A stretch of 64,000 nucleotides of DNA from Streptomyces cyaneogriseus subsp. noncyanogenus. Lineage in GTDB: Bacteria; Actinomycetota; Actinomycetes; Streptomycetales; Streptomycetaceae. This document shows, piece by piece, positions 15,398 to 22,305 of the stretch (position 1 is the stretch's first letter; each line of letters begins with the position of its first letter). The stretch covers positions 1,798,001 through 1,862,000 of the forward strand of contig NZ_CP010849.1 in the NCBI RefSeq assembly GCF_000931445.1, in the 5' to 3' direction. Both the position numbers and the translations under genes were made by a program. Below the pieces are notes generated by a model. That model was not told where the DNA came from. It made no database searches and worked only from the letters and a program-made list of their open reading frames with translations.

Positions 15398-16432
15398 ATG
15401 AGCCCCGACCACCCGCCCGGACTCGACCTCGACCGGCTGCGCGGCCTGCTCGACCGCGAGCGTCCCGGTCTGGTGAGCGGCCCGCTGTCCGGCCGGCTGA
15501 TCGAGGGCGGGCGCTCCAACCTCACGTACGCGGTCTCCGACGGCACGGCGAGGTGGGTGGTGCGGCGCCCGCCGCTCGGCCATGTGCTGGCCACCGCGCA
15601 CGACATGAAGCGCGAGCACCGGGTGATCAGCGCCCTGCACCCGACGGACGTGCCGGTGCCGCGCCCGGTGCTGCTGTGCGAGGACGAGGCGGTGCTCGGG
15701 GCTCCGTTCTACGTCATGGAGTTCGTCGAGGGCACGCCCTACCGCACGGCGGACCAGCTCGCCCCGCTGGGCCCCGACCGCACCCGGGGCGCCGTGCTGA
15801 ATCTGGTGGACACGCTGGTCGAGCTGCACGCCGTGGACCCCGCCGAGGTGGGCCTGGCGGACTTCGGCCGCCCGGAGGGCTTCCTGGACCGGCAGCTGCG
15901 CCGCTGGGCCAAGCAACTGGCCGCCTCCCGCACCCGCGACCTGCCCGGCATCGACGAGCTGCACGCCACGCTCGGCCGGGAGCTGCCCCGCTCCCCCGCC
16001 CCGGCCGTGGTGCACGGCGACTACCGGCTGGACAACGTGCTGATCGGCGCGGACGACCGGATCAAGGCGGTCCTCGACTGGGAGATGTCGACGCTCGGCG
16101 ACCCGCTGACCGACCTGGGCCTGCTGGTGATGTACAGCGCGCCGCTGGGCCTGCCCGGCTCCCCCGTCTCCACCACCGCCGAGGCCCCCGGGCATCCGGC
16201 TCCCGCGGAGCTGATCGAGCGGTACGCCGCCCGCTCGGGGCGGGACGTCTCGGCCGTCTCCTGGTACACGGCGTTCGCCTGGTTCAAGCTCGCCGTGATC
16301 CTGGAGGGCATCCACTACCGCTACACCCGGGGCCAGACGGTGGGCCGCGGCTTCGACCGCATCGGCGACCTCGTCCCGGTCTTCATCGAACACGGACTGA
16401 CCACTCTTCACGAAGGCTCCCAGGAAGGCTGA
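15398..16432 (+). CDS. phosphotransferase family protein (APH/ACAD10-like)
   Basis: A 344-residue aminoglycoside-phosphotransferase-fold kinase. The N-lobe GGRSNLTYAVSDG nucleotide loop is at about 38-50; the catalytic loop VVHGDYRLDNVLI is at about 204-216 and the DFG-equivalent VLDWEMSTLGDP at about 225-237. This subfamily accompanies acyl-CoA dehydrogenases and resembles the kinase domain of ACAD10/11, which phosphorylates 4-hydroxyacyl-CoAs before dehydration. The immediately following acyl-CoA dehydrogenase (5-bp gap) supports that role over antibiotic resistance. First gene of the operon under the 15324 operator. Confidence 0.88.
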   Translation: MSPDHPPGLDLDRLRGLLDRERPGLVSGPLSGRLIEGGRSNLTYAVSDGTARWVVRRPPLGHVLATAHDMKREHRVISALHPTDVPVPRPVLLCEDEAVLGAPFYVMEFVEGTPYRTADQLAPLGPDRTRGAVLNLVDTLVELHAVDPAEVGLADFGRPEGFLDRQLRRWAKQLAASRTRDLPGIDELHATLGRELPRSPAPAVVHGDYRLDNVLIGADDRIKAVLDWEMSTLGDPLTDLGLLVMYSAPLGLPGSPVSTTAEAPGHPAPAELIERYAARSGRDVSAVSWYTAFAWFKLAVILEGIHYRYTRGQTVGRGFDRIGDLVPVFIEHGLTTLHEGSQEG

Positions 16433-16437
16433 TCCGC

Positions 16438-17655
16438 ATGGACTTCGCGTTCGACGCGCGCACCGAGGAACTGCGCGCCAGGCTCCTCGCCTTCATGGAC
16501 GAGTACGTCTACCCGGCCGAGGCCGTCGCCCACGAGCAGCGGGCGCGGCTGGCGTCGCCGTGGGACACCCCGCCGGTCGTCGAGGAACTGAAGGCCGAGG
16601 CGCGCCGCCAGGGCCTGTGGAACCTCTTCCTGCCCGACGCCGAGCACGGCGCCGGCCTCACCAACCTCCAGTACGCGCCGCTCGCGGAGATCACCGGCCG
16701 CAGCCCGCAGCTCGCCCCGACCGCCACCAACTGCGCGGCGCCGGACACCGGCAACATGGAGGTCCTCGCGCAGTTCGGCGACGAGCGGCAGCAGAAGCAG
16801 TGGCTCCAGCCGCTGCTGAACGGCGAGATCCGTTCCGCGTTCGCGATGACCGAGCCGGACGTGGCCTCCTCCGACGCCACGAACATCACCACGCGCATCG
16901 AGCGGGACGGCGACGAGTACGTCATCACCGGCCGCAAGTGGTACATCTCCGGGGCGATGAACCCGGACTGCAAGATCTTCATCGTGATGGGGAAGACGGA
17001 CCCGGACGGGGCCGACATCCGCCGCCAGCAGTCCATGGTCCTGGTCCCTCGCGACACCCCGGGCGTCACCGTCCAGCGCGCGATGCAGGTCTTCGGCTAC
17101 GAGGACCACTGGCACGGCGGCCACGCCGAGGTCGTCTTCGACCACGCGCGCGTGCCGGTGTCCCACCTGATCGGCGAGGAGGGCGGCGGCTTCGCCATCG
17201 CCCAGGCCCGGCTCGGCCCCGGCCGCATCCACCACTGCATGCGGCTGATCGGCATGGCCGAGCGGGCGATCGAGCTGATGTGCCGGCGGGCGGTGTCGCG
17301 CACGGCGTTCGGCAAGGCGCTGGCGCAGCAGGGGGTGGTCCACAACTGGATCGCGGACGCGCGGGTGGCGGTCGAGCAACTGCGCCTGCTGGTCCTGAAG
17401 ACGGCCTGGATGATGGACACCGTCGGCAACAAGGGCGCCCACACCGAGATCCAGGCCATCAAGATCGCCACGCCGCGCACGGTGGTCGGCATCCTGGACC
17501 GGGCGATCCAGTTGCACGGCGCGGGCGGTGTGAGCCAGGACTTCCCGCTGGCCGAGCTGTACGCCGGCGCCCGCACCCTGATGCTCGCCGACGGCCCCGA
17601 CGAGGTGCACCAGCGGTCACTGGCACGGCGGGAGCTGAAGAAGTACCTCCCGTAG
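16438..17655 (+). CDS. acyl-CoA dehydrogenase
   Basis: A 405-residue FAD flavoenzyme. The order is N-terminal helical domain (1-130), the beta domain with FAMTEPDVASSDATNI (about 137-152) and GRKWYISGAMNPDCKI, then the C-terminal helical domain with RTAFGKALAQQGVVHNWIAD and GAGGVSQDFPLAELYAGAR. The tail ...LADGPDEVHQRSLARRELKK carries the arginine-rich end seen in ACAD11-like members. The usual catalytic Glu of short/medium-chain enzymes falls in the DGPDEVH stretch. Working with the upstream kinase, it could route hydroxylated or branched acyl-CoAs into beta-oxidation. Confidence 0.92.
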   Translation: MDFAFDARTEELRARLLAFMDEYVYPAEAVAHEQRARLASPWDTPPVVEELKAEARRQGLWNLFLPDAEHGAGLTNLQYAPLAEITGRSPQLAPTATNCAAPDTGNMEVLAQFGDERQQKQWLQPLLNGEIRSAFAMTEPDVASSDATNITTRIERDGDEYVITGRKWYISGAMNPDCKIFIVMGKTDPDGADIRRQQSMVLVPRDTPGVTVQRAMQVFGYEDHWHGGHAEVVFDHARVPVSHLIGEEGGGFAIAQARLGPGRIHHCMRLIGMAERAIELMCRRAVSRTAFGKALAQQGVVHNWIADARVAVEQLRLLVLKTAWMMDTVGNKGAHTEIQAIKIATPRTVVGILDRAIQLHGAGGVSQDFPLAELYAGARTLMLADGPDEVHQRSLARRELKKYLP

Positions 17656-17683
17656 CCGCCCGGGCCGGTCCCCGTCGCCCGGT

Positions 17684-17732
17684 CGGCGCCCAGCCCCTCG
17701 ATCCGGAATCCGGAGCGGGGGGCTGGGCGCCG
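17684..17732. terminator. bidirectional terminator
   Basis: CGGCGCCCAGCCCC (17684-17697) and GGGGCTGGGCGCCG (17719-17732) form a perfect 14-bp stem between the convergent acyl-CoA dehydrogenase and TetR genes. The loop itself holds TCCGGAATCCGGA. Confidence 0.85.
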
Positions 17733-17757
17733 GTCCGTCGGGCCCCGCTCGGTCACC

Positions 17758-18351
17758 TCAGGGGCGCAGCGCCCGCAGCAGCAGGTCCGCCAGGTGGTCG
17801 GCGACCTCCCGCGGGGTGAGCGGGCCGTCGGGGCGGTACCAGGTGGACAGGTGGTGGACGGAGCCGAAGTGGTAGTCCACCACGAGGTCGGCCGGGGTGG
17901 CCGTGGAGAAGACGCCGGCCCGCTGGCCCTCCTCGATCAGGGCGCGGAAGCGCTCGTGGTAGCGGCGGCGCTCGGCGCGTACCTGCTTGTTCTTCTCCGG
18001 GCTGAGGTGGTGCATGGAGCGGAAGAAGATCGACGCGTCGTCGAGGTTCTCGACCGTCGTGACGACGACGTCGGCCGCCGCGTCCCGCAGCCGCTTCTCC
18101 ACCGGCTCGTCGGCATCGGCGAAGGTGTCCAGGCGCTCCTGCTGGAGGCGCAGCACGCGCGCGTACACCTCGTGCAGGAGGTCGTCCTTGGAGCCGAAGT
18201 AGTGGTAGAGCGCCCCCTTGGTGACGCCCGCCGCCTCCACGATCTCCTGCACGGAGGTGCGGTCGTAACCCTGCTCGGCGAAGAGCCGGGTGGCGGCGGC
18301 CAGGAGCCGCTGCGGCACAGGTGTCCCGTCACCGTCCGTCGTCCTGGGCAC
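17758..18351 (-). CDS. TetR-family regulator of the acyl-CoA cluster
   Basis: A 197-residue dimeric repressor. The N-terminal HTH is VQEIVEAAGVTKGALYHYFGSKDDLL (about 29-54), and the C-terminal helical domain is of the TetR_C acyl-CoA/fatty-acid-responsive type. It is the last gene of the SDR-ligase-TetR operon, 32 bp after the ligase. Matching inverted repeats before its own operon and before the + strand kinase/dehydrogenase operon make it the probable regulator of both. GTG at 18351 is used; GTG at 18360 is an alternative three codons upstream. Confidence 0.88.
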   Translation of the reverse strand: MPRTTDGDGTPVPQRLLAAATRLFAEQGYDRTSVQEIVEAAGVTKGALYHYFGSKDDLLHEVYARVLRLQQERLDTFADADEPVEKRLRDAAADVVVTTVENLDDASIFFRSMHHLSPEKNKQVRAERRRYHERFRALIEEGQRAGVFSTATPADLVVDYHFGSVHHLSTWYRPDGPLTPREVADHLADLLLRALRP

Positions 18352-18383
18352 TGCCGCCACCTGCCTTTCCGTCCGTTGTGCTG

Positions 18384-20048
18384 CTAGTTGCCGTGCGACC
18401 GGGAACGCAGTTCCCGACGGAGGATCTTCCCACTCGCCGTCTTCGGCAGTTCGGGCAGGATCTCCACCTGGCGCGGATACTTGTAGGCGGCCAGTTTCTC
18501 CTTGCAGTACGCGGCGAGCTCGCCGGGGTCCGTCTCGGCGCCCGGGCGCAGGCTGATGTACGCCTTGACGGTCTCGCCCCGGTAGCCGTCGGGCACCCCG
18601 ACGACCGCGGCCTCGCGCACCGCCGGGTGGGTGTACAGCACGTCCTCGACCTCGCGCGGCCAGACCTTGAAGCCCGAGGCGTTGATCATGTCCTTCTTGC
18701 GGTCGACGACGTACAGCCAGCCGCTGTCGTCCATGAAGCCGATGTCGCCGGTGCGCAGCTCCCCGCCGGGGAAGGTCTCGGCGGTGGCGTCGGGGCGGCG
18801 CCAGTAGCCGGGCACGACCTGCGGCCCGCTGACGACGATCTCGCCCTGCTCGCCGAAGGGCACCTCCTCGCCCCGGTCGTCGACGATCCGTACGACGGTC
18901 TCCGGGCCGGGCAGGCCCACGGCGAGGGTCCCCGACGCCGGGTCGACCGGCGCCTGGAGGTGGGGCGGGACGGAGGCGCAGGGGGCGGTGCACTCGGTGA
19001 GGCCGTAGCCGTTGTGGATGTACGGCCCGAAGCCGGCCCGGAACTTCTCCACCAGGGCCGGCGGCAGCGGGGCGCCGCCGGAGGAGAGGGTGGCGAAGGA
19101 CGCGAAGTGCTCGCGGGTGACGGAGGGGTGGGCGGCCAGCGCCATGAAGGCGGTGGAGGGGCCGACCGTGTAGTGCGGGCGGTGCTCGGCGAAGGCGTCC
19201 AGCACCACACCGGCCTCGAAGCGGTAGGCGAGGACGAGGGTGCCCGTGCTGTTCAGGCAGGCGGCGAACTGGCAGACCATGCCGGTGATGTGGAACAGGG
19301 GCGCGAGGGCGAAGTAGACCGGGGCCTCGGGCAGGCCGAGCCCGGTCCGCTGCCGCTCGGCGTTGTACATGATGTTGCGGTGGGTGTTGGTGGCGCCCTT
19401 GGGGGTGCCGCTGGTGCCCGAGGTGTAGCTGATGAGGGCGATGTCGTCGAGCTCCGGTGCGCGGTCCCCGGGGGCGGGACGGCCCGCGCCGGCGACGGCC
19501 GTCAGGTCGTCGGCGTCGGCCGCCTGCGGGAGCCGCTCGAAGGCCAGCACACGCGCGTCGTCGCGCGTCTGGAAGTCCAGCTCGCAGGCGGTGAGCACGA
19601 TCCGCACGGACGTGCCGGCGGCCGTGTCGCGCAGATACGACTCCCAGGCCCGGTCGGAGCAGATGAGCGCGGCGGCCTCGCCGTCCCGCAGGACGTGGCC
19701 CACCTCCCCCGACTTGTACATGGGGTTGACGGGGATCACGACCGCGCCCGCCTTCCAGGCGCCGAGCACGGCGAGCACGAAGTGCGGGGAGTTCTGCAAC
19801 AGGACCGCGACCCGGTCGCCGCGCTCCAGACCGCGGGCGGCGAGGTACCCGGCGACGGAGTCGCTCAGCTCGTCCACCTCGCGGTAGGTCAGGCGGCCGT
19901 CGAAGTAGGCCAGGCAGGTCCGGCCGGGAGCCTCGGCGACGGCCCGGCGCAGGGCGTCGACGAGCGAGCCGGACGGGCTGACCGGGGCCTTCTGGGCGTC
20001 GGTGAGCAGGGCGAGCCAGGGCTTGGCCGCGTAGCGGGAGGCGGTCAT
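18384..20048 (-). CDS. long-chain acyl-CoA ligase (FadD-type)
   Basis: A 554-residue ANL-superfamily enzyme that activates a carboxylic acid to acyl-CoA via an acyl-adenylate. The AMP-binding P-loop YTSGTSGTPKGA is at about 208-219, the A5 motif NGYGLTECTAP follows, then GELRTGDIGFMDDSGWLYVVD compressed around the A7/A8 motifs, and the catalytic Lys lies in PKTASGKILRREL near the C terminus. The ATG overlaps the SDR stop codon (ATGA), so the genes are translationally coupled. Chain length preference cannot be read. Confidence 0.92.
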   Translation of the reverse strand: MTASRYAAKPWLALLTDAQKAPVSPSGSLVDALRRAVAEAPGRTCLAYFDGRLTYREVDELSDSVAGYLAARGLERGDRVAVLLQNSPHFVLAVLGAWKAGAVVIPVNPMYKSGEVGHVLRDGEAAALICSDRAWESYLRDTAAGTSVRIVLTACELDFQTRDDARVLAFERLPQAADADDLTAVAGAGRPAPGDRAPELDDIALISYTSGTSGTPKGATNTHRNIMYNAERQRTGLGLPEAPVYFALAPLFHITGMVCQFAACLNSTGTLVLAYRFEAGVVLDAFAEHRPHYTVGPSTAFMALAAHPSVTREHFASFATLSSGGAPLPPALVEKFRAGFGPYIHNGYGLTECTAPCASVPPHLQAPVDPASGTLAVGLPGPETVVRIVDDRGEEVPFGEQGEIVVSGPQVVPGYWRRPDATAETFPGGELRTGDIGFMDDSGWLYVVDRKKDMINASGFKVWPREVEDVLYTHPAVREAAVVGVPDGYRGETVKAYISLRPGAETDPGELAAYCKEKLAAYKYPRQVEILPELPKTASGKILRRELRSRSHGN

Positions 20049-20812
20049 CGGGCCGTCGCCTCCCACTGCTGCTGGAGCCGGTTCATGCCGCGCAGCCAGC
20101 GGTCGGGCTCGGCGGCCCGGGCCCGGTAGTACTCGGCGACCTCGGGGTGCGGCAGGATCAGGAAGCGGTCGTCCTCGATGCCCTGGAAGAGGGCCTGCGC
20201 CACGTCCTCCGGCTCGATGGCGGTGGGCCGCAGCACCAGGTCGCCCGCGCTGCCGCTGGCGGTGAGCATGTCGGTGCGCACGCCCTGGGGGCAGATGGCG
20301 TGCACCTTCACCCCGCGGTGGCGGTACGTCAGCGACAGCCACTCGGCGAAGGCGTAGGCGCCGTGCTTGGTGACGCTGTATGGGGCGGCGCCGATCATGG
20401 TGAGCAGCCCGGCGGCCGAGACGGTGGAGACGAACCGGCCCTCGCCGCGCGCCAGCCAGTCCGGGAGCAGCAGGTGGGCCGCGCGGACATGGGCCATGAC
20501 GTTGACGTCCCAGGCCAGCGCCCAGACGGCCTCGTCCGCCGCCTCCGAGCCGCCGGAGCCGACACCGGCGTTGGCGCAGTAGACGTCGACCGTGCCGCCG
20601 AGCGCGGCGCGGGCCTCGTCGACGATGGCCGAGGCGTCGCCGGGGACCGCTGTCCCGCCGATCTCGTCGGCGACGGCCTTCGCCCTGTCCGGGTCGAGGT
20701 CGTTGACGACGACCCGGGCGCCCTCGGCGGCGAAGCGGCGGGCCAGCGCGGCTCCGATGCCGCCTCCCGCTCCGGTGACGACCACTCCGGCATCCTGCAC
20801 GGCTTCCACCAT
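20045..20812 (-). CDS. short-chain dehydrogenase/reductase
   Basis: A 255-residue classical SDR. The NAD(P) loop VTGAGGGIGAAL is at about 12-23, NAG in CANAGVGSGG, the catalytic Ser in STVSAAG and YSVTK. The start at 20812 has an AAGGAGACCG ribosome binding site. It leads the SDR-ligase-TetR operon and is probably a hydroxyacyl-CoA or alcohol dehydrogenase working on the products of the acyl-CoA enzymes nearby. Confidence 0.9.
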   Translation of the reverse strand: MVEAVQDAGVVVTGAGGGIGAALARRFAAEGARVVVNDLDPDRAKAVADEIGGTAVPGDASAIVDEARAALGGTVDVYCANAGVGSGGSEAADEAVWALAWDVNVMAHVRAAHLLLPDWLARGEGRFVSTVSAAGLLTMIGAAPYSVTKHGAYAFAEWLSLTYRHRGVKVHAICPQGVRTDMLTASGSAGDLVLRPTAIEPEDVAQALFQGIEDDRFLILPHPEVAEYYRARAAEPDRWLRGMNRLQQQWEATAR

Positions 20813-20879
20813 CGGTCTCCTTCGACGCGACGCGACGTGACGTGACGTGACGCGAACCATCGGCTCTGCTGGAGCGCCA

Positions 20880-20899
20880 GACTAACCAGTCGGTATGTA
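20880..20899. promoter_or_regulatory. TetR-type operator before the SDR-ligase-TetR operon
   Basis: On the minus strand this reads ATACCGACTGGTTAGTCT, matching the 15324 operator at 13 of 18 positions. It is 68 bp upstream of the SDR start. The neighbouring 20822-20852 stretch also has short repeats of GTGACGTGAC. Confidence 0.6.
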
Positions 20900-21002
20900 C
20901 GGGGGAAGGGGTGTTCCGCGTCGGGCTCGTTCCGCACCGCCGGGCCGGGCGCTAGCGTGCGTGGGCATGTCAGCCGCCGCCGCGCCTCCCGGAGGTCACC
21001 GC

Positions 21003-22256
21003 ATGAAGCTGTCCAGACGGACCCTGCTCGCCACCACGGCCGCGGTCGCGGCCGGCACCGGCACCGGCACCGCCCAGGCCACCGCCCAGGCGGCCCCCTC
21101 GCGCGGCGGCCGGCTGCGCACCGGCTTCGAGCGGCTGGCCGCCGACGGCTACGCCCTGCTCGACGGGGAGCGCGTCGGCGTCGTCACCAACCCGACCGGG
21201 GTCACCCGGGACGTGCGGCACATCGTCGACGTGATGCACGCCGACGACCGCGTGGACCTGGTCGCCGTCTTCGGGCCCGAGCACGGCTTCCGCGGGACCG
21301 CGCAGGCGGGCGGGTCCGAGGGCCGCCACGACGACCCGGCGACCGGCCTGCCGGTCTACGACACGTACCTCAAGAGCGGCCGGCCGCTCGCTGACGTGTT
21401 CACCGCGTCCGGCGTGGACACGGTCGTCTTCGACATCCAGGACGTGGGCGCCCGCTTCTACACCTACATCTGGACCCTGTACGACTGCATGGAGGCGGCG
21501 CTGCTCGCGGGCAAGCGGTTCGTCGTCCTGGACCGGCCCAACCCGGTGACCGGGCGGGCGGCGCTGGGCCCGGTGCTGCACAAGGAGTTCGCGACCTTCG
21601 TGGGGCGCGAGCCGATCGCGCAGGCGCACGGCATGACGGTGGCCGAACTGGCGCGGCTGTTCAACGGGGAGTTCCTCACCGCGCCGGTGCCGCTGGAGAC
21701 CGTGCGGATGTCGGGATGGCGGCGGTCGGACTTCTACGACGCCTCGCAACTGCCCTGGGTGCCGCCGAGCCCGAACATGCCGACGCCCGACACCGCGCTG
21801 GTGTACCCGGGCACCTGTCTGTTCGAGGGCACGAACCTCTCCGAGGGGCGCGGGACGACCCGGCCGTTCGAACTGCTGGGCGCGGAGGGGATCGACGGGC
21901 GGTGGGCGGCGGCCGCCGCTGCGGAGGACCTGCCCGGGGTGCGGCTGCGGGAGGCGTACTTCACACCCGCCTTCTCCAAGTTCCAGGGCCGGACCGTCGG
22001 GGGCGTGCAGCTCCATGTGCACGACCGGGCGGCGTTCGACCCCGTGCGCACCGGGATCGCGCTGCTGGTGACCGCCCAGCGGGTGTGGAGCGGCTTCGCC
22101 TGGCGGTCCGACCACTGGATCGACAAGCTCACCGGTTCCGCCCGGGTGCGGACGATGATCGACGCGGGGGCCGGCACCGACGCGGTGGTGGCCGCCTGGC
22201 AGGAGGAGCTGGCGGCGTTCCGGCGGACGCGCGCGCAGTACCTGCTGTACCGGTGA
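21003..22256 (+). CDS. DUF1343/NamZ-like secreted exo-N-acetylmuramidase
   Basis: A 417-residue exported protein. The N terminus MKLSRRTLLATTAAVAAG has a twin-arginine (SRRTLL) signal ending near ATAQAAP. The rest is the DUF1343 domain: GERVGVVTNPTGV, FGPEHGFRGTAQAG, FDIQDVGARFYTY, LDRPNPVTG, and PSPNMPT...YPGTCLFEGTNLSEGRGT. NamZ enzymes with this domain remove terminal MurNAc from peptidoglycan fragments, so this gene likely recycles wall material outside the membrane. GGAGGTCACC precedes the ATG. Divergent from the SDR operon. Confidence 0.88.
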   Translation: MKLSRRTLLATTAAVAAGTGTGTAQATAQAAPSRGGRLRTGFERLAADGYALLDGERVGVVTNPTGVTRDVRHIVDVMHADDRVDLVAVFGPEHGFRGTAQAGGSEGRHDDPATGLPVYDTYLKSGRPLADVFTASGVDTVVFDIQDVGARFYTYIWTLYDCMEAALLAGKRFVVLDRPNPVTGRAALGPVLHKEFATFVGREPIAQAHGMTVAELARLFNGEFLTAPVPLETVRMSGWRRSDFYDASQLPWVPPSPNMPTPDTALVYPGTCLFEGTNLSEGRGTTRPFELLGAEGIDGRWAAAAAAEDLPGVRLREAYFTPAFSKFQGRTVGGVQLHVHDRAAFDPVRTGIALLVTAQRVWSGFAWRSDHWIDKLTGSARVRTMIDAGAGTDAVVAAWQEELAAFRRTRAQYLLYR

Positions 22257-22265
22257 GGGCGCTGC

Positions 22266-22298
22266 CGGGCGGGCACCGGAGCCTGCGGTGCCCGCCCG
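22266..22298. terminator. bidirectional terminator
   Basis: CGGGCGGGCACCG (22266-22278) and CGGTGCCCGCCCG (22286-22298), a perfect 13-bp stem with a 7-nt loop, between the convergent NamZ-like and acylase genes. Confidence 0.88.
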
Positions 22299-22305
22299 CG
22301 TGCCG

